The translations under genes were made by a program, and so were the position numbers. Positions 19,961-30,275 of a stretch of DNA of 64,000 bases are shown in pieces (within the stretch, counting starts at the first letter, position 1; each line of letters starts with the position of its first letter). Below the pieces are notes generated by a model that saw only the letters and a program-made list of their open reading frames with translations, ran no database searches and was not told where the DNA came from. This DNA comes from Isoetes taiwanensis (taxonomy: Eukaryota; Streptophyta; Lycopodiopsida; Isoetales; Isoetaceae): the NCBI GenBank assembly GCA_021234155.1, contig JAJEKV010000002.1:41963203-42027202 (forward strand), in the 5' to 3' direction.

Positions 19961-20749
19961 GGTTTTTACATTTATCAAATTATTAATTTGTTACATGGGT
20001 CCTAAATGTACACAATTTTTTTGGGGAGGGCCATTGCAGGGGATAATGGTGAGGCGGTGCTTCCAGTTGAGGCAGAGGACCGAGAGCCCTTTGTGGTGGC
20101 ACCATCGGAGCATTTTGCCATGCAATGGCCTGAGGCATATAAATTATGGCTTCTTTTTTTTTTTGACAAACATAAAAAGGGATAGGTGAAGTAACTTTAG
20201 TTGACCACTATGTTTTCGGTGGCAGTCACCTCCGCTGGAACAATTGCTCCCATCTGGCTCACTAATATTCCACAAAATTTTGTAAATATAGGTATAATGA
20301 TCTATATAACCCGCCAAATTTCTAGCACTTGATCTGCCGAAAACTTTATTGGGATACATCACTCCACAAGGGTTCACTATTTTATAGTCAAATCTGGGAT
20401 CTCGGATAGTAAGCATCCCACAATCTGCAAATGTTGGCATGGAATATGATGATGTGGCACTTCAACCGTTGACATGTCATGTCGAGAGTAAGCAAGACCA
20501 ACTAGGCTCCAAAATGCCACGCGGACTCCAACCCTGCACTACAAGTAGCACAACCGCATGCCAAGGACCAGCAGAAAGCAGCTTTGCAAGTTCCATTAAT
20601 AATGTAATCTTCCAGCCACCACTCCAGCCATTCTTCAGTCATACTCTACAACGTTTCTGGGGTCTATACAAGTGATTTTCCTAGTAATCCTTTAACTACA
20701 TATGACTACACGGGTTTATAGCTTGACATCTCTAGTTTGGCATATGTAA
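19961..20749. other. No recognised gene; one unassigned minus-strand ORF
   Basis: A 98-codon minus-strand frame at 20,144-20,440 (CGMLTIRDPRFDYKIVNPCG) has a protein-like composition but I cannot assign it. On the plus strand at about 20,450 the first trace of the tandem repeat described downstream appears (GATGATGTGGCACTTC). Confidence 0.3.
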
Positions 20750-21569
20750 ATCGTACCAAGGTCACAAAAATCCCTTATGGATCTAATGTTCAGATTGTAA
20801 TCTTAGAAACCATGAATTTCCAAGTTAAAGCCCACCCCTTTCGCTTGCATGGTCATGACTTTTATGGGGTGATATGACAACGTTTGGGCAACATGTCAAG
20901 ATATGAGGCATTTTTGCAAGAAATGGATAACATAAGAAATAGGACAACTTTTTAGGGTTTTTGTATAGGGATTTTGCAAGGACAAAACAAAGGAAACTTT
21001 AAGAACTTAGAGCAATTTTTTGTTACCTTTTGTTGACATGTGCATGATGATGTGGCATGCCATTGGTGACATATCATGCCAAGTAAGCAATGCCAACTTT
21101 TGACTAGGCCAAAAATAAAATAAAAATGTGCAACTCTGGTTTTCCATGGGTTGATGTGGCTGGTGACATGGCAAGATATGGGTGATGTGGACATGATGAT
21201 GACCCTATGCACACTCTCGGGCACGTTTGTCTCCATCCTGATGCAAAAAATATAGGGTTCATGTTATGGGCTGCTGCCTTGCCACAAGTGGTCAGGATTT
21301 GGCAGCGCATGTCGTTACCCTTATGGCACCAAAAAATAGCATGGAAAAGATGATGTGGCACTCCAAGTGGTGACATCGCATGCCAAGCAAGCAAGTTCAA
21401 GTTTTGACTAGGCCAAAAATGAATAGATGTACATCTTTTATCTTTTCATTGGGTGATGTTGGCAAATTTTGGATGACATGGCGAGATGTTGGTGACGTGG
21501 ACGTGATGGCTAGGACTTTATGCAAAAAATATGACAACCTTTGGATTTTTTGGTAGAGGAGTTTAGCAA
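20750..21569 (+). repeat. Degenerate tandem repeat, unit about 300 bp
   Basis: The string GATGATGTGGCA followed by TTTTGACTAGGCCAAAAAT occurs at about 21,045 and 21,350, with a weaker first unit from about 20,750. Each unit also carries GACATGGC and ATGCAAAAAATATG-type segments. The last unit runs straight into the 19-bp minisatellite, whose motif (TGGCATG) it already contains. Confidence 0.65.
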
Positions 21570-24352
21570 GGAGCCTAGGTGGCATGTTGGAGCCACCTTG
21601 GCATGTTGGAGCCTAGGTGTCATGTTGGAGCCACCTTGACATGTTGGAGCCTAGGTGGCATGTTGGAGCGTAGGTGGCATGTTGGAGCCACCTTGACATG
21701 TTGGAGCCTAGGTGGCATGTTGGAGCGTAGGTGGCATGTTGGAGCCTAGGTGGCAAGAGCTCACGTGGCATGTTGGAGCCCGTGGCATGTTGCGACCCAC
21801 GTGGCATGTTGGAGCTGATGGTGGCATATTTGAGCCACCTTGGCATGCTTGAACCTCGTTGGCATGTTGGAGACACCTTGGCATGTTGGAGCCTAGATGG
21901 CATGTTGGAGCCTAGGTGGCACGTTGGAGCCTAGGTGGCATGCTAGAGCTCACCAGACATGTTGGAGCTCACGTGGCATGTTGGATCCACGTTGGCATGT
22001 AGGAGCCCACGTGGCATGTTGGGCCTAGGTGGCATGTTTGACCCATGGAGCCTACGTGGCATGTTGAACCCATGGTGGCATGTTGGAGCCTAGGTGGCAT
22101 ATTTGAGCCACCTTGGCATGCTTGAGCCTAGGTGGCATGTTGGAGCCAACTTGGCATGTTGGAGCTCACGTGGTACGCTTGTGCCTAGGTGGCATGTTGG
22201 AGCCTAGGTGGCATGCTAGGTGGCATGTTGGAGCCCACGTGGCATGTTGGAGCCTAGGTGGCATGTTGGAGCCTAGTTGGCATGTTAGAGCCTACGTGCC
22301 TTGGTGGCATGTTGGAGCCTAGGTGGCATATTTGAACCACCTTGGCATGCTTGAGCCTAGGTGGCATGTTGGAGCCAACTTGGCATGTTGGAGCTCACGT
22401 GGCATGTTGGAGCCCAGGTGGCATGTTGGAGCCTAGGTGGCATGTTGGAGCCTAGGTGGCATGCTAGGTGGCATGTTGAAGCCCACGCGGGCACGTTGGG
22501 CGTGGGTGGCATGTTGGAGCCTAGGTGGCATGTTGGAGCCACCTTGGCATGTTGGAGCCTAGGTGGCATGTTGGAGCCTAGGTGGCACGTTGGAGCCTAG
22601 GTGGCATGCTAGAGCTCATGAGGCATGTTGGAGCCTAGGTGGCATGTTGGAGCCTACGTGGCATGTTGAAGCCTTGGTGGCATGTTGGAGCCTAGGTGGC
22701 ATATTTGAGCCACCTTGGCATGCTTGAGCCTAGGTGGCACGTTGGAGCCAACTTGGCATGTTGGAGCCTATGTGGCATGTTGGAGCTCACGTGGCATGTT
22801 GGAGCCCAGGTGGCATGTTGGAGCCTAGGTGGCATGTTAGGTGGCATGTTGGAGCCCACGTGGCATGTTGGGCGTGGGTGGCATGTTTGAGCCTAGGTGG
22901 CATGTTGGAGCCTACGTGGCATGTTGGAGCCTAGGTGGCAAGTTTGAGCCACCTTGGCACGCTTAAGCCTAGGTGGCATGTTGGAGCCACCTTGGCATGT
23001 TGGAGCCTAGGTGGCACGTTGGAGCCTAGATGGCATGCTTGAGCTCACGAGGCATGTTGGAGCCTAGGTGGGATGTTGGAGCCTCGTGGGCATGTTGAAG
23101 CCTTGGTGGCATGTTGGAGCCTAGGTGGCATATTTGAGCCACCTTGGCATGCTTGAGCCTAGGTGGCACGTTGGAGCCAACTTGGCATGTTGGAGCCTAT
23201 ATGGCATGTTGGAGCTCACGTGGCATGTTGGAGCCCAGGTGGCATGTTGGAGCCTAGGTGGCATGCTAGGTGGCATGTTGAAGCCCACGTGGCATGTTGG
23301 GCGTGGGTGGCATGTTGGAGCCTAGGTGGCATGTTGGAGCCTACGTGGCATGTTGGAGCCTAGGTGGCATATTTGAGCCACCTTGGCACGCTTGAGCCTA
23401 GGTGGCACGTTGGAGCCACCTTGGCATGTTGGAGCCTAGGTGGCATGTTGGAGCCTAGGTGGCACGTTGGAGCCTAGGTGGCATGTTGGAGCCAACTTGG
23501 CATGTTGGAGCTCACGTGGCATGTTGGAGCCCAGGTGGCATGTTGGAGCCTAGGTGGCATGTTGGAGCCTAGGTGGCATGTTGAAGCCCACGTGGCATGT
23601 TGGAGCCTGGGTGGCATGTTGGAGCCTAGATGGCATGTTGGACCCACGTGGCATGTTGGAGCCTAGGTGGCATGTTTGAGCCACCTTGGCACGCTTGAGC
23701 CTAGGTGGCATGTTGAAGCCACCTTGGCATGTTGAAGCCTAGGTGGCATGTTGGAGCCTAGGTGACACGTTGGAGCCTAGGTGGCATGCTAGAGCTCACG
23801 AGGCATGTTGGAGCCTAGGTGCCATGTTGGAGCCTACGTGGCATGTTGAAGCCTTGGTGGCATGTTGGAGCCTAGGTGGCATTTTTGAGCCACCTTGGCA
23901 TGCTTGAGCCTAGGTGGCACGTTGGAGCCAACTTGGCATGTTGGAGCCTATGTGGCATGTTGGAGCTCACGTGGCATGTTGGAGCCAACTTGGCATGTTG
24001 GAGCCTAGGTGGCATGCTTGAGCCTAGGTGGCATGTTGGAGCCTATGTGGCATGTTGGAGCTCGGTGGCATGTTGGAGCCTAGGTGGCATGTTGGAGCCT
24101 AGGTGGCATGCTAGGTGGCATGTTGAAGCCCACGGCATGTTGGAGCGTGGGTGGCATGTTGGAGCCTAGGTGGCATGTTTGAGCCACCTTGGCACGCTTG
24201 AGCCTAGGTGGCGCGTTGGAGCCACCTTGGCATGTTGGAGCCTAGGTGGCATGTTGGAGCCTAGGTGGCACGTTGGAGCCTAGGTGGCATGCTAGAGCTC
24301 ACGAGGCATGTTGGAGCCTATGTGGCATGTTGGAGCTCACGTGGCATGTTGG
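21570..24352 (+). repeat. 2.8-kb minisatellite, 19-bp unit, with higher-order blocks
   Basis: The unit is roughly TGGCATGTTGGAGCCTAGG, 19 bp, repeated about 140 times with variants (CCACCT, CCAACT, CTCACG, CCCACG in place of CCTAGG). Variants recur in fixed order, giving higher-order blocks: the block 22,672-23,100 is repeated nearly unchanged from 23,100 on, and a marker TATTTGAGCCACC recurs every 190-370 bp. Open frames through it on both strands are by-products of the stop-free unit. Confidence 0.95.
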
Positions 24353-25045
24353 AGAGGCCGGACCCGGAGACCGGACATCACAAAGGTTACCGAGGCGGGG
24401 CTTTCCTACTAGTGCTCCTCAGGAGGGCAAATGCCAATGCCTCCCCTTCCCCGGCCGGTTTCCCATCCCAATCGTTGAATCCACTCTTCAAGTAACCCGC
24501 TCAAGCGGGTTCAAAAAAATTCAAGATCCGTCCGAGAGAACATATCAAAGCGCCAAAGTGTCTGCAAATCGACCATGTAGAATTTGTCGCTCGGAAGCGT
24601 ACAAAGGCTCCGGAATGGAGATTTGACTTAGCCATGTCGTCCAAACAAATAAAATTACCCTAGGGACCAAGTTACACGGTCATTTTTGCAGCAAAAGAAG
24701 CACGAACCCTCTACATGGCGATTACGCACCCTCCGCTAAAGGCCAATTCACTACTGAACGTGTTGGACATGTGGCACTTCCTCGAGCGAGGGGTGGTCTT
24801 ACGCCCCCGAAACTTGGTCTCCGTGGTAATGTCGATGTTTCGAGTTTGTTGGCGAGTCGGATCACGCCCGGGGTGGGAGAGTTGCCCGCCCGCGGGCGAG
24901 GACCTTCCGGAGAGGACATTTTGGGTCGAACCGCTTCGAAGGTTTTAGGGCTCGCCTTCTGGCCAACGCCCCCACTACCTCATGACATTGTGCAAGATCC
25001 TGGTCCAATCGACTAGGGTATGGCCTCCAAAACGTAAACCCCGCG

Positions 25046-25378
25046 GCCTTGCCGGTTATTGTAGGGTTTACGTTATGGAGGCCAAAACGTCGGGCTTGCA
25101 CTTGGGACCCGGTGTACCTTTTCAAACATGCATGCGGAGCCATGGCAACCCGAAATAACAGAGTTTGGATCTATAAGCAATCCCGAATCATTCCAAAAAA
25201 ATTTGCTACTACAAAATGTGTTCTTGACTTCTAATTGCGACACTGGGAGGAGGGTAAATCCAAACCCCATTTCGTCAGTTTCTATTGCTTCTTGTTTTCA
25301 ATCAGAAGCTTCGACCATGTCTCAAGTGCAATCAATAAAACTTGACTTCCATAACGTAAACCCTACAATAACCTAGCA
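25046..25378. repeat. MITE-like unit, copy 1, in the fold-back loop
   Basis: Begins GGTTATTGTAGGGTTTACGT and ends with the inverse (ACGTAAACCCTACAATAACC), so it has its own inverted tips of about 25 bp. The interior shares CATGCATG, GAGCCATG and AAATAACAGAGTTT with copy 2. Confidence 0.75.
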
Positions 25379-25706
25379 ACGATAGGTTTACGCTTTTTGG
25401 AGGCCAAAACGTGGTCGACTTATTTGATAACTAGGTGGACCATTTCTAAACATGCATGGGGAGCCATGAGAACTGAAATAACAGAGTTTCGATCTATTCG
25501 CCAATCCGAGTGACCCCAAACAATTTTGCTACTGCATAAGGCGCTCTACACTTTTAATTGTAAAACTAGGAGGAGAATAAATCCAAACCCCATTCTTGCA
25601 ATTTCTACTGCCTCGTGTTTTCAAACGCAGCTGCTCGACCATGTCCCAAGTGCAACGGACCAAAGCCCGACCTCCATAACGTAAACCCTACAATAACCTA
25701 GCAAGG
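25379..25706. repeat. MITE-like unit, copy 2, in the fold-back loop
   Basis: A direct repeat of the preceding unit, with the same interior landmarks and the same right tip (ACGTAAACCCTACAATAACC). Its left tip is shorter (GGTTTACGCTTTTTGGAGG). The tips also match the inner ends of the fold-back arms (GGTTTACGTTTTGGAG). Confidence 0.75.
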
Positions 25707-26394
25707 CACATGGTTTACGTTTTGGAGCCCATACCCTAGCCAGATTGGACCAGGAGCTTGCATAATGTCATGAGGTAGTGGGAGGGCATTGATGCCGAAG
25801 ATCTGAGCCCCTAAAACCTTCCGTAGCGGTTTGACCCAAAAGGTCCTCTCGGAAGGTCCTTGGCCATGGATCGCAACTCTCCCACCCCGTAACGTGGATC
25901 CGACTCGCCAACGCGGACTCGAAATATCGACATTACCCTGGAGACAAGTTTTGTGGGCAGAAGACCACCCCTGCTCCAGGAAGCGCCAAAGTAGCTCATG
26001 CCCAACACGTTCAGTAGTCAATTGGCCTTAGCGGAGGGGTGCGTATAATCGCCATGTAGAGGGTTTGTGTTTCTTTTGCTGCAAAAAATGACCGTGTAAC
26101 TTGGTCCCTAGGGTAATTTCACTGTTTGGACGACATGGCGAAGTCAAATCTCCATTCCGGAGCCTTTGTACTGCCCGAACGACAAAACACTTGGGTTTCT
26201 ACATTCATTGCGGGGCAGGACGCTTTGGTTTGATATGTTCATAGTGCAAATCGTCTAAGTGCAATAAGTTATCTTGTTTTTCAAAGACCCATTGCATTCT
26301 TAGAAAGAACCATTGGATAAGATAAATTAGATACAATTAAAACCATTGGATGACATGGATAACTATTGGATCGTCTATAGCGAACCTTAGTACC

Positions 26395-26905
26395 AACTAG
26401 ATGTAGGCATGGTTTAATGGTGTTCCACTAATGATATCCAAAATGGGGGGATAATGTTAGGATATTGCATAGTCTTGCCATTTTATAATGCTTGGGGATT
26501 TGTTGCAATGGTCCTATTCCCCATAAACAATTACATCTCAAATTCTTAATGGTCTAAATTATACCAAGATGTAGGAACGGTTTAATGGTGTTCCACTAAC
26601 GATATCCAAAATGGGGGAATAATGTTAGGATATTGCATGGTCTTGCCATTTTAATGCTTGGGGATTTGTTTCAATGGTCCTATCCTCCATAAAGAAATAC
26701 ATCTCACAATTCTTAATGGTTTGTTATGCAAAAATGTAGGCGTGGTTTAATGGTCTTTCTCTAACAATATCCAAAATGTTAGGATATTGTTAGGATTTTG
26801 CGTGGTCCTATGACATTAATGCTTAGGGATTTGTTGCAGCGGTCCTGCACTCCCTCAAGGAATACAAATAAAATTCTTGATGGTTTTGTTATGCAAAAAT
26901 AGGTA
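26395..26905 (+). repeat. Tandem repeat, about 165-bp unit, three copies
   Basis: Each copy contains GGTTTAATGGTGTTCC (or a variant), ATATCCAAAATG, GTTAGGATATTG and GCTTGGGGATTTGTT, with starts at about 26,400, 26,570 and 26,738. AT-rich, no coding signal. Confidence 0.8.
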
Positions 26906-26939
26906 AGTAATTGAAGTAGTTGAAGTAACTTGTCTTACA

Positions 26940-27480
26940 TGGAATACTAGTATAAGGACATGTGATCGTGCACGTGCATCACATGTAGCAAATCAAGTAC
27001 TCTATCCTACCACTATAAAGACCCGTGATATGGAAGGATAGGACATGTAGAGAATCAAGTATTCTTTCCTACTTCTATAAAGACATGTAACAATAGAAGT
27101 ATTACACATGTCGTAATTCATGTATTCTTTCCTACAATGTCTTAGCAAATATAGTACTCTGTCCTACCACTACAAACACATGTGACATGGAAGCATACGA
27201 CATGTAGAGAATCAAGTATTCTTTCTTACTTCTATAAAGACATGTGACAATAGAAGTATTACACATGTCGTAATTCATGTATTCTTTCCTACAATGCCTT
27301 AACAAATAAAGTACTATGTCCTACTACTATAAAGACATGTGAATGGAAGTATAGGACATGTAGAGAATCAAATATTCTTTCCTACATCTATAAAGACATG
27401 TGACAATAGAATTATTAGACATGTAGAAATTCAAGTATTCTTTCCTACAGTGGATTGTATTATAAAATGACATGTCACAA
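26940..27480 (+). repeat. Tandem repeat, about 155-bp unit, three or more copies
   Basis: TATTCTTTCCTAC followed by TCTATAAAGACATGTGACAA recurs at about 27,057, 27,215 and 27,372, each with GACATGTAGAGAATCAA-type sequence. It forms the last array before the right end of the putative CACTA element. Confidence 0.8.
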
Positions 27481-30275
27481 TAGAAGAAACTACAAAACAA
27501 CAGTGGATGTTTTAGTCCACTGAAAAAAGAACACCATTATCGAACAAAACCATACCTCCACAAATCCACATGTAGGATTCTTTGAAAACAGGACATGTAG
27601 ACCTACCAAAACTGATGTTTTCAACAGTGGACCAAAAACCGGGGTGAGTGTGAATACTATTGGCATGTCTACTTATTGCCAGATGGAGATAGTATCCATC
27701 TTTAATAATTGGCGGCAGTGTACCTTTCTTAGAACCTGGAGATCGTAGTCTACGCATCGTGCTTCAACTTACTAAATCAAGAAAGACAAATAAGGGAGAA
27801 TGTGTGACGCTCCCTGAACATATACGACACTCGGACGTATACATACGGGGACTTCCCCCTCCCATGGCGACCAACTCGCCACGAGCAGGGCCCTCCGTCT
27901 AACTCGGGCCATCCATAGAAAGATGCTCGAGTGAAGGACACAGAGGGGTCATTCGGCCCACGCCTTCAATGGGGCTCCTATGTCACAGAAGCGTGAATAC
28001 AAGGTTAGCACACATCATAATCATATAATAAAATACCACCACGAAGGGTGGCACATCCATCCGACTGACAACAACAAAGAAGATGCATTTAATACTAGGG
28101 AAAACACCCCAAACCCATGGTTCTACCCCGGCTCAGACTCCAGTAGGGATCGACTGACGGCTAGGTCTCAAGAGATCAGCAGACCGAATTTTGACATGGC
28201 GTTGGCTGGCATAGAACATCGGCTAGGGTTGTCCACTACATCCGCCCCTCCTGTGCACACTTTGCAGATGAGTTGAATCATGCTATGGCATCACTATAGC
28301 CTTCCGGAGACGCAGACTCAAGGTACCACCCTCCAGGGTTCATGAAGCCCTGGTCCAATGAGGCAGGTCAGGGAAGTGTCCCCTTCCAGGATTGCAGCGG
28401 TTCCATGGGTGAGCTAGAGAATACATGCCGCATCAGCGACCCCCGCATCCATACCTGACTTACTCACCCTAAATCTACTCAAAGTACAGGGTGCCCCATA
28501 CGGGTCACACCTCTGCACCCAGGGAGTGTCAGACCCATACCCGGCCCTCTATGTGACCTGCTGCTCGCCTAGCCCATCAGTAGGAGTCCCGTGAGCCTTG
28601 TATGTTCGTGCAAGACCCCACCCCCACTTCACCACTGCGTCCCTTCTCTGGTGCTAAGCAATTCCATAGCATCCACGACTCGGTGGTCTCTTGTGCTCAG
28701 GCCGCAATAATTGGGAGCTAAAGGAACTACTAGGAGCATACTAAAGCATAAGGCACAGAGGTCTCTACCCCCCTCTAATCCCTGCTTTACGGAAGACTAA
28801 CAGAAATACTTTCATAGATTGATCCATCCATTCATAATAACCATAATCCATAATTGAAATGTAGTCCTAATTATCAAAGAAGGGTTAATCCTAAGCTAGA
28901 ACAACCAGAGAAGACTCAGAGAACTTGACTAAAGCGCTAGCCTTAGAGATATCAAACTAGACTGTCTACTAACCCGAGTTTCGACTTGATCCATTATCAT
29001 GGGGTGGCTCCATCTTCTAAGGCTTGGGTGATTAGCAAACTTGGGCACTCAGCAACAGCTTCAGCAACTTGGGCGACAAGTTAGCATCCCCATGCTGGCC
29101 AATCGAGTTTGGCCAAGTGGCGCCTTCCTAATCCATCCATTATCCTAATTAATCCAATTAGAGATTAATTCCTTAATTATAGGTAATCCTATTGTTTAAA
29201 TTCGGTTTTTCCGAGGTTCCAAAAACTTTTTAGAATTTTTCTTATGTGGTTTTTCCTAAGGTTTTGGGATTTCTGTCCACCGGAATGACATCCCGATTGT
29301 CCAAAAATCTCTAAATATTTTAGTGGCATCTTAATTGGGGCGTGCTTATCCCAGTTCTTACAGATGGCGAAGGAGGCGTGCATGCTGGCGGATTAAGATG
29401 GTGCATCCAGTTGGATTTGATCTTGGATGTAAATATTCAGATGCTATGGAAATAAACCGGTTCCTATTTTCTTACTTAGTGGCAGCCACCGGAAATGTCT
29501 GAGACAATCAAACATGCTGAAAACCAAGACAACCGGACATGGACGTCGTGATGTCTATTTGCTCCATGAAGCCATATTTGGGTGAAGTATCCAGTAAACA
29601 GGTTAGGCTTTTTATTTTTTATCACAAAACGGAGTTTGAATCAAACACTTTCTCTGGTTTCTTTCTCTGCTTTCTCTGGCTTTGCTTTCGGTTTTTTATT
29701 TCAATATTTTTTCCAGTTTCTAACGTACTTTCTCTACGCAGGCAAGTTTTGGGATAATAACCTGGAACACAAGGTATAGAGCATGTATTCTTCTGCTGTC
29801 TGCATCGAATTTGAAAAAGCAGAAGCATTAGTAAGACTCACAGTGATTATCTCCAGATGGATTATTAGAGATGCCATGGAATCTTTTCCACATAGATGGT
29901 TAGGTTTGAATGCTTCCTCATCATTCAATTTGTACCTTCCTCATCACTCAATTTGTTTCTCAATGTATACATCCTATTTTGTTTAAGAAGCCTTCATCCC
30001 GCTTTGAGAAGTACCATTTGGAGCTTGCCCATTTGAGCTACTGTGTTTTGTGCCAAGGGGCAACGATTTTGCGCAGATCTTTATTTTGTTTGATCTTTTT
30101 GAATACATCTGATCCATTATTTTTGTTGTTTCTCATGTGTTTTAGTCATCTCTCGGTCTTAGCATCAGTCCACGGGATGGACATATACCGGGCTGTTCTT
30201 TTCAGTCCCTTTGATATCAATTTAAGCCCCGATATGATTGTGGCTAAGAAGAGATCCAAAGATGATGATTCATGA

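Larger units (their letters stand above)
24538..26245. mobile_element. Fold-back element with arms of about 500 bp
   Basis: 24,538-25,035 and 25,712-26,245 are inverted copies: GAACATATCAAA at the left tip matches GATATGTTC at the right tip, and long stretches pair (GGACCAAGTTACACGGTCAT against its complement at about 26,080-26,110). The loop holds two direct copies of a 330-bp unit. Long inverted arms are seen in Mutator-like and fold-back elements; no transposase is present. Short plus-strand ORFs in the arms are not protein-like. Confidence 0.85.
17354..27652. mobile_element. Putative CACTA-type (En/Spm-like) element carrying gene fragments and tandem arrays
   Basis: The left end CACACTGACCCCGAATTTTG and the inverted right end CACACTCACCCCGGTTTTTG continue to match for 31 bp with about four mismatches, and AAT flanks both sides (17,351-17,353 and 27,653-27,655). 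A 3-bp duplication and a CACT-containing end fit the CACTA superfamily. Subterminal repeats also fit: GTTGTTTT recurs about five times in 17,380-17,640, and CCACTGTTGTTTTG appears inverted at about 27,495. No transposase is visible, so it would be non-autonomous. Alternatively the interior may be several insertions. Confidence 0.5.

Noticed and set aside
21731-24169. Many 60-97-codon frames (MACWSLGGMLEPRWHVGA type) on both strands
   Set aside because: They are translations of the 19-bp minisatellite, which lacks stops; no start context and no domain.
21570-24352. CRISPR array
   Set aside because: No unique spacers; contiguous 19-bp units in a plant genome.
27791-27802. AAGGGAGAATG as a polypurine tract of a plus-strand element
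   Set aside because: The adjoining LTR is already oriented by GGAGGGGAGAA at 34,492 and by the minus-strand pol; the left string is probably part of the target site or chance.
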